Positions 1 to 12,300 of a DNA stretch of 30,000 nucleotides are shown here, piece after piece. The DNA comes from Glandiceps talaboti (lineage: Eukaryota > Hemichordata > Enteropneusta > Spengelidae). The DNA lies in assembly GCF_964340395.1 (NCBI RefSeq), contig NC_135571.1, forward strand, positions 3,692,953 through 3,722,952, given 5' to 3'. Position 1 is the stretch's first letter, and each line of letters starts with the position of its first letter. The position numbers and the translations under genes were made by a program. The notes under the pieces were generated by a model. The model was not told the origin of the DNA. It did not search any database and was given only the letters and a program-made list of their open reading frames with translations.

Positions 1-135
1 AATTGCAAAAAACTAAAAATGTGTAAAAAGTTTGTTCTTGTACTTATATAACAAATAGGAAGCTACAACAATTTTTTTAAAATAAATTATAAATCTAAAA
101 TAAATACCCAATCCTCATCCATATGTTCACTTTAA
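1..135. mobile_element. Family A fold-back MITE, partial (cut by window edge)
   Basis: It matches the right half of the element at 1693-2050: TGTGTAAAAAGTTTGTT near the start, then AAAATAAATACCCAATCCTC, and ends ATATGTTCACTTTAA. The terminal TTAA is at 132-135. Confidence 0.8.
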
Positions 136-603
136 ATTTGTAAATATTTTACAATTTCAAGGGAAAATCAAACCAGCATTGAGAAAATCGATGGGTAGCT
201 ACTCAGATCACTAGAGCATTATATTTACAATACATATACATGTACCATAAACATCCATGTATGGCTCCGTGCTCCGTGCCCGCCTCCTTATTTTTACTTG
301 CTTTTTAGCAATTAAAATATCTCTTTAAGAGCCCATCCCCATGCAAAAATGTTATAACATTTGTAGAAATTTGGCCCAAAAACTGTGCAGAAAAGTTAGC
401 AAAATTATATATGGTTTTCACTATCTGTCTTTTCATTGTTTGAAAATATGATAATCTCTTTATCAAGGCTATGAACAGAAACACTCAGTCATTCTTAAAT
501 ATGAAATCTGAATTCTCGCATTTTTTGTTGAAAGGTACTGCCTATTTCATCTTACCATTCACTGGCTCTGTTTAATACAACCATGTAGAAATCAGTAAGA
601 AAC

Positions 604-880
604 TGTACATGCTATACTTTAGGCTAACAAGATTGAATGAATACTAGTACTTTCTTGTTACGTTTTGTCTAAATGAAATGAACTAACGTACCACCATGCA
701 CACATCAAAACATTGGTACCGACGTGTCTGTGTCTAGTGGCAGTATGTCTAAATGGTTTATTCCATTTAGACAAAATGTAGCAAGAAATTGCAATTTGGT
801 CTTAAAGTGTAGAATGTGTAGATTAAATTTCTTATCTGAGTGGTTATTTCAAAAAGAGCCTGCAAACAGTAACTTGAAAC
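604..880. mobile_element. Family B fold-back element, copy 1
   Basis: Inverted arms around TTTTGTCTAAATGAAATGAA (left) and its near reverse complement, TTCCATTTAGACAAAATGTA (right), with GTGTCTGTGTCTAGTGGCAG in between. The same blocks recur at 15744-16065 and in part at 1070-1435. Exact ends are uncertain. Short ORFs across it are repeat-derived. Confidence 0.6.
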
Positions 881-1069
881 AGGCAGTAACTAGTCTTCCT
901 TTTTTTGCTTATAATGTTATAATTAAAAAAATCTTACTTTAGAAAATATACCATTTCACACAAATGTCCTAAAACTATCCAGAAGAAAAGCATCCCCTGA
1001 GTGATGTGTAAAAGGTTTACCCTGCGTATTCAAAACTGTAAACTAAAATGGTGTTACAGTGAATTTCAC

Positions 1070-1435
1070 AATACCGTGCAGCTTTTCTCTTTGATACAAT
1101 CACCTAAAAACCAACAACTGCACATGCCACACTTCAATAGCAAGATTACATTTTTTGCTACATTTAGTCTAAATGAAATAAACCATTTAAATGTATCGTA
1201 ACTCCATGTAGACATGTTTTTCTTCGTATCAAACACCTGATGAAGGGTGCATAAAATATCCTTTGCCATGTTCATTTGATGTCTGTATGGTGGCAAGTGT
1301 AGTTCATTTCACTTCGACAAAATGTAGCAAGAAACTGTACTCATCCAAACTTGCTATCTTAAAGTGTAACATGTCCATTTTCTTATTGGTTTCTGCGTAG
1401 TTATATGAAACAGAAAAGCTGCACGGTTTTGAGAA
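1070..1435. mobile_element. Family B fold-back element, copy 2
   Basis: The arms are about 115 bp. The left begins CCGTGCAGCTTTTCTCTTTG and the right ends with the reverse complement of that block (GAAAAGCTGCACGGTTTTG). Both arms contain the AGCAAGA...GCTACAT-TAGTCTAAATGAA core. Confidence 0.7.
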
Positions 1436-1692
1436 ATTGCCTGTAATTGTGATACAAAATGTATCAGAGCGAGAATGTATAGCATTTTTTTGGTCTCAGT
1501 TGACAACATAGTTATATTTCAGAAAGTTTTAACATTATCAGTCAAGCTTTTCACTCAAAAATAGTTTAAATTGTAATACAAATATCTGTCTTCTATTTTG
1601 TATTTCACAAAAGTATAAAATATCAAAAACAACAAATACCATTGGTATCATGTCATGTTTTTTCATGCATATTAAAGTTACCATGTGTTGAT

Positions 1693-2050
1693 TTAAAGTG
1701 ACCATATGGATAAGGATTGGGTATTTATTTTGGATTTTGGATTTATAAAACAATTTTATCCTGGTTTCCTACTTGAAAAATCAATGTGAAACAACATAGA
1801 CCAAGCCTGTGTTTGTAACTCAACACATTGCAAAAGATTGATAAACATGTACAAATGTTTGTTATTGTACGTACAATAACAAACATTTTTACACATTTTT
1901 AAAAGCTTTTTGCAATGTATTGCGTTACAAACACAGGCTTGGTCTATGTTGTTTCACATTGATTTTTCAAGTATGAAGCCAGGATAAAATTGTTTTATAA
2001 ATTAAAAATCCAAAATAAATACTCAATCCTCATCCATATGGCCACTTTAA
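1693..2050. mobile_element. Family A fold-back MITE, full-length copy
   Basis: Almost the whole element is one imperfect palindrome. It begins TTAAAGTGACCATATGG and ends CCATATGGCCACTTTAA, with a perfect 20-bp palindrome (GTTATTGTACGTACAATAAC) at the centre, 1861-1880. There is no ORF. TTAA at both edges suggests a TTAA target duplication, as with piggyBac-like elements (inference). Confidence 0.85.
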
Positions 2051-2815
2051 AATCTATGCAGCAAAGGTGAAAGGATGCCTCACTTTAACAAAATGGGTTG
2101 TCTTTATCAGAGTTCATGGCACTCAATTTATCTTCAAAATTTATGAAATCAAATCAACCTACTAAAAGTAAATTTTGGAGGAAATTAAAAAGTTACATTA
2201 TTAATCTGTTATTATGACTTGGTACGTACTCTGTCAGTCTGTAGCACCCTTTGAATATTTACCAATGACTCAATCCTAGCTTTCAAGCTAAGACTAGGTG
2301 TATAGAGTACTTGTCTGAAAAAATACAGTGTCAACCTTGGCTGCTGTCGTAACAATAGATGTCTGACAGAATACAGCGTCAACCTTGGCTGCTGTCGTAA
2401 CAATAGATGTCTGAAAGAATACAGCGTCAACCTAGGCTGCTATCGTAACAATAGATGTCTGACAGAATACAGCGTCAACCTTGGCTGCTGTCGTAACAAT
2501 AGATCTCACGATCCAGCTTTGGAAACCCCCCACTTCAACAAAAATTGATAGGAAGCCAGGAGACAGTATCACGTACGATCAGAGTATATATTCCATATTT
2601 TTTGTTCAATGTGGTTTTTGCATGGTATAAATTTCTTCTTTGATGTTGTTAATGTAACCCCTCTATCTTTGTACTGCATTATCACACAGAACACTCACTG
2701 ACAGTTGAAGTTTATAGTACATTTTAGTTTGTAGTACTTAATATATACAGTAATAAATATTACTATAATAATATCGTTACCTGTTCTCACACAGTTTATA
2801 TGTCATCTGTTACCA
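2051..2815. other. TMTC3 3' flank / probable 3' UTR
   Basis: No coding sequence. It holds a 48-bp tandem repeat and a 29-bp block shared with TMTC3 intron 1. No minus-strand AATAAA was found between 2051 and 2815. The nearest lies in the MITE, at about 1724-1729. Confidence 0.5.
2311..2503. repeat. 48-bp tandem repeat, 4 copies
   Basis: The unit contains GTCTGACAGAATACAGCG followed by TCAACCTTGGCTGCTGTCG. Units start at 2313, 2361, 2409 and 2457, exactly 48 bases apart, with few changes. Confidence 0.92.
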
Positions 2816-2863
2816 TCACTTTTTATCACTTTTACTTTCATTTTGTTTTTGAGTTTGCTTTGT

Positions 2864-2896
<33 letters not shown>

Positions 2897-3079
2897 TGTT
2901 TGTTCATTTTTTTGTCGCTGATTCTGAGTACTTTGATTTGGTTGATTTGGCCGTTGCTCTTTCTGAAGTGTTTTTTGTTCACCTGATGTTTGTTGTCCTG
3001 GGGTTTGACCTGGAGTTTGTCCTGGGGTTTGACCCTGGGTTTGATGATTTTGATGATGATTTCCGTTCTGTTGTGCCTC

Positions 3080-3123
<44 letters not shown>

Positions 3124-3316
3124 GATATTGTTGATAGCGTCTTGCTCTGACAATCTGCAGGTGTTTCTTAATGTATTCTTCATCTGGTGCCATTTCAGAT
3201 ACAATCGTAAGACATTTCTCAGCTTTCACTAAGTCCTTCTCCTCCACAAATACAACACACAGATTGTGAAATGCTTGGACGTTATGTGGGTCAAACTCTA
3301 GAATAGTTTCATAACA
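2816..3316 (-). CDS. TMTC3: TMTC3 last coding exon (final TPR and Gln-rich tail)
   Basis: 501 bases, phase 0 start, TGA stop at 2816-2818, residues 762-927. The first 60 residues are conserved [23 protein letters not shown], then DLVKAEKCL and [17 protein letters not shown]. The remaining 106 or so are low complexity. They comprise about 16 Gln after RRYQQY, a short linker, GQTP repeated three times, an Asn/Gln/Lys-rich stretch, and a second poly-Gln run of about 10 before the Lys/Ser-rich end. Both Gln runs are almost pure CAA on the coding strand, so their length should be unstable. Confidence 0.93.
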
Positions 3317-6300
3317 CTGAAATGAAAAAAAATGAAAACAAACGCTTTCAATAATGCAAAGACAAGAAAGAAATCTAAGGAAATGTAATTATGAACCTGC
3401 CAATCATATCAAGTGCCAGCATGGTGAAGTCACGCAAGTGAGCTTAATGGTTATATGTGTAATGTACTCTACACTATGGTGTTCAATTTCAATGGTCAGT
3501 CATGTGAAATGACGTGAATTAACTTTCAAGTTGGTATTTCTTGGCAATCAGTTGACATTTTAATATGAGACATGAAATCATGAAATGACTATCCTGAACC
3601 CAAAGTTGATGAAAATCTATTTATTTCCTAGTGTAGTGTTCCACTTTATGTCTTGTAAGATCACTGACTTACCTTTTTGGCATCTTTAATAGATTTCATT
3701 TTATTCATATAAATATCACCAAGAAGTATTAATCCTTTTGAATGTTTAGGGTGGTACTGAAAGAAATTTGATTAAAAAAAATGAAAATTATGTCAATCTT
3801 GGGAACAAACACATCATATTTCACTTTAATGTGAAAATTGCCAACAAAAATAAACTCTTTAAACTTTTGCTGTTACTTTGTTCAAGTAAACTCAAATCCA
3901 TTCTCAGTTAAAATCAACAACAAAATCTGGGGTCACTTCATTAATATTTGAAACAGGAGTCAAAATGGTATCAAAATTTAGTCATTTTAGAATCCAATAT
4001 GGCCACCAAATCCAATATGGCCACCAAACCCAATATGGCCACCAAACCCAATATGGCCACCAAATCTAACATGGCCACCAAACCCAATATGGCCACCAAC
4101 GACTGTGTTAATCTAATGGAAAATAAAGGATATGACAATTTCCTTGAAAACAAGAGAGTGAACCCCAAATTTCTTGTATTACTTCAAAAAGGACCAGGAA
4201 CAAGATTTTATATGACAAAGTTTGGAGAGAGTTGAAAAAACTGTGATTTTCAGGGAAATTTGACCTCACAATGAAATCTATCCATCATAATCATTACTTA
4301 CTTTTAAAAGTTGTTCAATATACTTCATAGCCTCCATGTCTCTGTCAATCTGTGTTAACATCAATGCTTGGTTGAACAAAGCACTGCGGAAATCTTCTTT
4401 TATCTGTAAACAAACAAATAAACAAATAAACAATACATTTTGTTATCGAACAATACAGCATTGCTTTCTGTTACATAGGTGATACCATTATATAATATGG
4501 GGTGTGACAGCATCCCAATACTCACCTCTATTGCTTTGTCAAAATAGGTCTTAGCATCATTAAAAGTCTTTGCATCCATTCCTAGCATACCCAGGTTAAA
4601 GTAGACCTTCTCATTCACAAAATCAAGATCTAGTAATGTTTGCAATCTAAATAAAAAAGAAAAAAAAAACACTTTATACTTTCTGAACGTCACAAGACAG
4701 TAAAATACAATCAGTTGGCAGTACTGCACTCCATAAACTTACCTAACTGTGTTTTACCCTCATGTTATTTATTTTCTGCTTGTCCATTGGGCAAGAGAAT
4801 TCGGTGTTAATTTTTTTGTGGCCTTCTCGCAAGAAGGCTTAAGTAATGAATTCCAGGAAGAAATTTATTGTACAGTCAGTAATTATTTTCAGAGAATACA
4901 AACAGTTTGCATTTTTTCCAACTTTTGTTAGACACTTAAAACAGACCTGACTAGTTGCCAGAAAACCAATTTCCATTCTCCCCGTTTTCTGATTTTATTT
5001 TATTATTTTTCTTATGTGTTTGTATTTGATTATTATGCCTTTTTTGAATCTGGTAAATAAAGCATTATTATTCATTGTTTGGAACTCTAGAGGCAAAGTG
5101 ACATTTTCGCTAGCGCACTGCAATGAAAACCCTAATCGCGTACAGCTATGCGTCATTGATACAAGTAATAACAAGTACATAATTCCAATATATATAATAA
5201 TGTCACACTCCTCTCAGCCCTGCAATTTGAGATATCGTTGATGGTTAGAGTGTAAAATTGTCAAATTTACAAACCTTTTAATGGCTTCAGGTTGTAGTTT
5301 AGGATCACCAGTTTCTTGCATCATAACGGCCGAATTAAATAAGGCTTGTTTATGTTCAGGATTGTATTTGACTGCGTGATTGTAACTCTGGAGGGCGCTG
5401 TTATGATCTCCAGCCTCAGTATATACTACACCAAGCTATGTACAAAACATAATATTCATGTGTTAATGTTAGAATGTTATGACCACCTGCCTAAGTTTAC
5501 ACTACACAAAGTATCAAGCAGCACAAGACGAGTGCGATTTTGGGGGGACTCCTGGAGTAATGACTCGAAAAATCGGGGACGATTACTCACACGGAGCCCA
5601 CAGGTGCTATGTTTGCCGGGCCTGGGTGACTCTGGGATAGCCTGTGAACTGACTGGGAAAGCCTTGACAGTTCCACAGCAACGTGATATAGAGCTTGCAA
5701 CATAGCCCTGTCACGTAGTCCCAAACCCGAATGGATCTCTGTAGCATTTGTGTTTGTTTGTTTGTATTTGTCTGCATAACAGAAAATCGCTGGGAGGAAA
5801 TCCCAGCACAAAAATTTAAAAAAAAGAAAAAAAGTATCAAGCGGCAGCAACGAGGCTCTCGCACCTGCAACCTTGTATATTCCAAGCCTGCCACTCTAAC
5901 CATTTCATCGTCATGACTCCACAGAACACAATATTCTTGTGCTAATTTCAGTTTCTGCCAAGCTATGAACAAAACTGGACTTTCAACACTTTTGCTGAAA
6001 TGTGTGATCAACTATTTTGACTAACGTGAGTAATGAAGCTGAAACTTTAGAGTAATACATGATATTTGCTGTATTGATGCAGGAAGGTCAGTCAACCTAT
6101 ATGTTAACACAGAAACTTTACACGAAACTTTTACAAGCCTTCTAAGGATCAAACAGTAAAGTTGAAAACAGTGCCCTCTAGTGGTCAAACTTACTGAAAT
6201 ACTCAAAAATCTAATTCTTCATAACCTGTTATACTTACATTATAATAAACATCTGCATTATCGGTTTCATACTTCAACGCTGTTTTATAATTATCAACTG

Positions 6301-9300
6301 CATCAATAGATCGGTTTAATCTCAGCAAGATATCACCTCGGTTGATGTAGGCTTCAATAAAATCAGGTCTCATGGTTAACACTTTTCTGTACAACTGTAA
6401 ATACAAATGACAAACTTTCATTGTTAAGAACGAGAATTTCTATTGTAATGGGTCAGATGTGAGAAGAATGCAGTCACTCCCTGAACAACAAATATCGCAA
6501 ACAAACGACAATAAGTGAATGAAATAGAGGTAAATAAAGAAAAAGAACCATATTCACCCCATCAGATTTGAATCAGACTGAGTTTTAACATGGTGACAGT
6601 TTCAAAATGGAGCTTTCCACTACACTACCTACAGATAATATTGACCATTAATTAACAGATACAATGTCTTTTTATAAGTAATTGACCAAATTCAGTTAAT
6701 ATATTTTTGATTATTTGATTAAAAAAAATGTCCCAGTTGCAGCTAGTGCAGGTTTAAGAGGGACATATTTTAAACTTACCCGTATCCACCAATTTCACAA
6801 ATATTTGATGACATGTGGCCTATTCTGATGTGAGTAATGGTGGTGGTTGGGAAAGGGGTGGGCAGTGGGGGGAAAGGGGTGGGCAATGGGGGGAAAGGGG
6901 TGGGCAGTGGGGGGAAAGGGGTGGGCAGTGGGGATTGGAGATTAGAAGTTATGGGCCCATTGATTACATTTGTATGATATCCTTTCTTAGAGATGGGTGG
7001 TATTTCAAACTTACGTTATCAGCTTCCACTAATCTAGCCGGATCATCTTTGATGAGATTAGCAAGATTAAGATAAACATTGAGATGATTTGGTGCAACCC
7101 TTGTCTTGTATCGTTTACCAGGTATAACTGCAGGCATTAAATCCATGGCTGTTGTATACGCTGTCTCTGCTTCCTTGGTATTATTTAGGTTTTTATACGC
7201 TCTGCCTACATTCAACCAAGCACCAATATCATCCGGTTGTACGCTAAAAATATCAAAACCAAAATACATCATATATATTTATTTATTTATTTATTTATTT
7301 ATTCATTTATTTATTAAAGTGGCCATATGGATGAGGATTTGGTATTTAGTTAGATTTTTAAGACCTTATAAAATTATAGAATTTATCCAGGGCTGGGAAA
7401 ATTAGATGCACAAACATCATGATGGTGCAAATCTGTTTGAATTTCCTAGTATACATGTATGTCTACTATAAATGTTTGACTTGGGTGTATAGACATAATA
7501 ATACTAGTACCGGTTTGGTTTGGGATTAATATCACACATGTATGTTTACCAAAAATGTTTAACTTTACATATGCATAAACACTATTATGTTAATACACTG
7601 TGTAGCTGTTTTTATCAATATGGAACTTTCCATTCTTTTGTCACATGATTCCAGTGATGAGTCATGTGACCAACCCAGAACACAAGACTGGTGAACAAGT
7701 CCACAGATGGATGAAAGCTCCATTTTTTGTTTTCACTCAGCATCAATTGTGTGTAGTGTGTCAAAAGATTAAATTCTATGTTAGATACAGTAATCTACAT
7801 AGAAGAGCTTGCATCAATATCTGTTTTTATTTTGAAATCCTTGCATACATGAATGTTTACTATTAAGTGTTTAACTAAGGTGCTAATTATAATATGCTAA
7901 TATCTAATTGACTTAGGAATAATAGCAGTGTTTACCATTAAAACATATACCATTGATGTATAAATAACATTCTAAGGTCTGGTTTGATATGTACTAGTAA
8001 CCATATTTTTTACATTGAATCATCTGGCTGTCATGTGAAATATTTTTGTCTGTTTTACTTTAGGCCTAAAAAAATAAATGTTTGGTTCCGGTTACCTGAC
8101 TCCACCTACTTTTTCACTGCCGACCCGAAACTTTTTTTTTATGTTTTTGAGAAGAAGAAAAAATAAAATTGCAAAAATTGTGAAGTCTCACGAGAAAAAG
8201 TGAATGTGGAAACTGACATCAACTTAAAAAGACAATATAAAACTGTTCTTCCAATCTGTACTGGCTGTACATCTGATAGGAAGAAATAAACAACACAGAG
8301 ACCCTTTGGACAACAATGGAAAACCTGAACTAGACACTCACACATGAAAAAAATATAATAAAATAAAAAATCTACCTACCCCACCTATTCTAAAATTGAG
8401 TGTAATTGGAACCACACAATTTTTTTTTAATTAGGCCTTACTAGTAGATTTTACAACATTAAGATGATCTGTACCGAGGCATGTGTGAATTGACCACATA
8501 AAAGAACTTGTCAAAATAAATTAACTAATAAATTTGACTTACTTTGAGGCATGAGTGAAATACTGCAGTGCTTCGTCCCATTTCTGTTCATTTTCCAGAG
8601 CATGTCCAACGTTATTCCAACATTTAGCATTGGTTTTAACAACTCTCAATGCTGCTCTGAATATAGTGTACTCAGACTCCCTGAAATAAAACATACACAG
8701 TCATTTTAAAATGAAAATCCATCTATATTGGTAAACCACTGTGTCAAATTAAAACTGTTAGTCAAAACATACACTTGAAAATTGTTACCTGAAAGATCTC
8801 ACTACACATGTATACTTCAGGTTGCACTAGCTGCAACTGGATGTTGATTTGTTAGATATAATGATATACTCATAATATTGTACATCCTGAACAGTATTGA
8901 ATCATGTGTGGGTAAGCAGTGCCATAACATGGTACAATAAACCCAATCAAATTCATTTTTGGGTCCACACCCTAAACTCAGCAGCCCCAGTATGAACACG
9001 ATTTTAACCTCTTGCTGTACCACCTAGGAATGAAATCAACTTCTAATTAACATGTACAATGTCTAATTATTTATATTTTTAAATTTTCATTGAATATATT
9101 GTTGGTTTTCTGATTGCAAACACTCAAAAGTCAATAACTAGAAGGTTTGATAAAAGTTATTATTGCACTGCATGAGCAGTTATAATTTTTCTCACTCAAC
9201 CCAAGAGTCAGTAACTAGGTTTGATAAAAGTTATTATTACACTAACCAGTCATAATTTCTCTTAATAGTCTTCACAGAATGGGTAAGAAGGAGAGTTGCA

Positions 9301-12300
9301 AGTCCAACATACATCAACATTTTTATATTTCTGAAAAAAAGAAATCAAAGTTAATATCAAACACTATGGCTGTAGTTAAAATCACCAGTAATTGTGCAAA
9401 TTCTTCTTGAATGTCAAAGCGGTAGCTGTGTGTTAGGCATTAGGCCAAAGAAAAGAAATGGTGTGGTTCCGATAATGCCCATTTCAAAACAGTATGAGTA
9501 GGTAGGGTTGTTTTGTCTTTTTTTTCATCTGGTTCAGGTTGTTGCGATGTACATAGAGGTAGATTTCTCATCGATATGTTCACACCTTCCATAGAATACG
9601 CAGACAACACTGTGTGCTACACTATACTGAAATGTTGTTTTGATCACAAGACAATGTCTTCAAATATTTTTTTGAATTACCTAAAAAAAGGTTTAGGGTT
9701 GGCAGTGAAAAACTAGGTTAGATTGGGTTACCGAAACCAAACATTTTTTTTTTTTTTTTTTTTTTTTTGGGGGGGGGGGGGGGGTATGTTATATGGTTCT
9801 GTCATATAGTCAACTGTTATGACCTTTGTGTGACCCTGGCATAGTATGTTCGAAATCATTTTTGAATAAACTTACATCAGATAATAAGGCTTTTGGCATA
9901 ATTGCCACAGTACCTCTTCCAAGAACACAGATATATTGGCTTCCATTGGCTTCCAAAGCAAGATATTGAAGAGCTTTAAAATTCTTGTTAGGATGAATAG
10001 TTTTCGTGGGTGTCTCCAGGAACATTTGAACATAGCTATATATCACACAGAGGTCACAAGAATGGCAAATCTCAATTCAATTTAAACTATATGAAATAAA
10101 TTACTGAAACTAACTTTTGTCTTGTCAGGAGTTGAAATCCTAAAGCTACCATCATACAGAATCCCATACTAGGTACATATAGGATTCTCTCAGCTACCAC
10201 GAACCCAACCGGAAAGAATAAATTAGATGCTGGAATGAATGGAAGCACAAGGAAAGCTAGACACTGGAAAAAAGACAGAAAGAAGGAATTTTATAAGTCT
10301 AATGTCTGTGAAAGGTGACTGATTTATTACAAAATTTTGAAGTGGTATAGTTAGAGTAAGTACAAAATTAATTTACTGGTATACAAAATTCTTACAACTT
10401 TGTTTTGTTACTAATCTTTACAGCCCAGATATGGGTTTGCAGATTGAGGTTGTACAGCGTTACGGCCCGCCTTTAGGAGGACTCGTAAGTCATACTTTGA
10501 GGTCAACAAAACCCATATCCAGTCTGTAAAGGTTTTATCATATACCCTATGGAGCACTAAAAATACATTAGAAAATATTATTTTGCTTACTTTTTGAGAA
10601 AATAATACGATACTGTCAATATTACGAATAAGTTATTGGATCTAACAAAACAGTTTCACAAAATGTTACAGTTTCAACGAGTGCAGTTTAGAGTTTCACA
10701 TTATCAATGAATTCTGTAGCAGTGTTTTTTTAAAATTTGTATTGTTTATTAAATCTTACCATTATGACTTGCTTAGATCTTTTAGTTTCATCTGTGATTG
10801 CAAAGTACACACACTTTGCCATGGCAACAAGGAACACTATGGTTGCTAGGTTACGAGGATCAATGACTGACTTGACCAAAGGTACGGTTCCCATGGTGTA
10901 ATCACACAATAGTCTGGACGGACATAGTAACAACCAAAAATTGGCAGGTAATAAATATAGAAAAGTGAGTTGTTTTGTTGGAGTTAATGACACTGCAGCA
11001 GGGTTGTCAAATCTATGGAAAAATAAATCAAAACACACACATATGAAAAAACTCAAGATTGAAACACTGCAAACTGAAAGATCATTACAACTTCAGACCA
11101 TGGATGAATGGAACCTGTTACAAACAGGGAAAGTAAGCAACTGATTTGGATTAATAACACTTGGTACAGCATGTTGGAAGTACAAAGACTTGTATTACAT
11201 TTCATCACTTGATAAAAACAGTTTTATGGCCACTTTACATAATACAAAAAACATTTGAAGTTCCTGGCAATTCATGTACATAATTTATACAAAGAGGCCA
11301 TACAACTGTTCTTATCAAACCATGAAATGTAATACAAGTCTGTGCTATTCCAACCTGCTGTGCCGAGTGATATTACGTAACCCTATTCAGTTGTTTACTT
11401 TCCCTGTTTATAGCACGTTTGTCAACGGTCTGATGTCAGTAGTTGTAAGTTGAAGTTGAGCACTGAATGGTAGGAATAGTGAGACAAACAAAGAAGTGAT
11501 ATCGGGTAATAACTGATTTATCCTATACCAAAGAATACAAAGACACAGAGTAAACTGCTTCTTGACATTGTCTTGAAGTTGTTACCTTCGTATGCATAGT
11601 CCACTGCGTCAGCGTCCTTCTGTGCAATTTTTAAATATTGTCAAACTTTTCATCTGATTTTGGATAACTTTCCATTAATTTTCTAAATATATATTGATCA
11701 AATTTTCTTAAAATTTTGAGAAATGATCATTTGGTGGTTATCGTATGGTTGAAATTGGTTAAATTAGCCCCAAATAAACATACTTACTTTGTAAATACTG
11801 GTAGTTCTGCTGCCATGACTTTCACCCTAGCAACCAACAAACATAAAATACTGAATACAAGAAATAAACACCTGACGATGGCTCGATAAAAGTGATATGG
11901 AATTGACGACTTTCCAGATAATACTTGTCTACCCAGGTTTAATATCTGTAGTACTGTCATCTGTAAAGTGAGAAATGGGAATAAAAAAAAAAAAGAAGTA
12001 TATCAATTCATTCTGAAGTTTCAGTTGCTGTGCACACAAGTTTAGTGTTGGAGCTGGACTGCATTTTTGTGTCATTTGATACGTTTTCTGATGATACATA
12101 CAAGTTCAGTGTTGCAGTTGGACCACATTTTTGGATTGCAATCGACTTCATTTTTGCATCATTTGGCATGCATTTTCTCCTGATACACAAGTTAACATAT
12201 TGTACACTTTTTAATCCAATTTATAGTATCGCTCTGATAAGGATTACATACGATTATTCTTTTATTTAGGACCAACTTTTTCTATAGCTCTGCCAAACAA

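Larger units (their letters stand above)
136..1692. other. TMTC3 downstream flank, no gene seen
   Basis: No credible coding sequence. Contains two family B fold-back copies (described separately); the rest is unremarkable AT-rich DNA. Confidence 0.6.
7244..8542. other. TMTC3 intron 9
   Basis: Contains a (TTTA)n microsatellite at 7275-7313, a truncated family A MITE end at 7314-7395 and a family C element at 8059-8440. Between 7396 and 8058 I see no feature. Confidence 0.7.

Noticed and set aside
2800-3232. Plus-strand ORFs with poly-Val/poly-Leu across 2800-3232 and the Asn-rich minus-strand frame
   Set aside because: They are other frames of the CAA repeat. The Gln frame is continuous with the conserved TMTC3 TPR.
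3948-4235. Plus-strand ORF with Asn-Met-Ala-Thr-Lys repeats
   Set aside because: An 18-bp minisatellite (multiple of three) inside a TMTC3 intron.
5832-5920. A true tRNA gene on the minus strand
   Set aside because: A-box and B-box-like motifs are present but the B box is degenerate and no full cloverleaf could be drawn; a tRNA-derived retroposon fits better.
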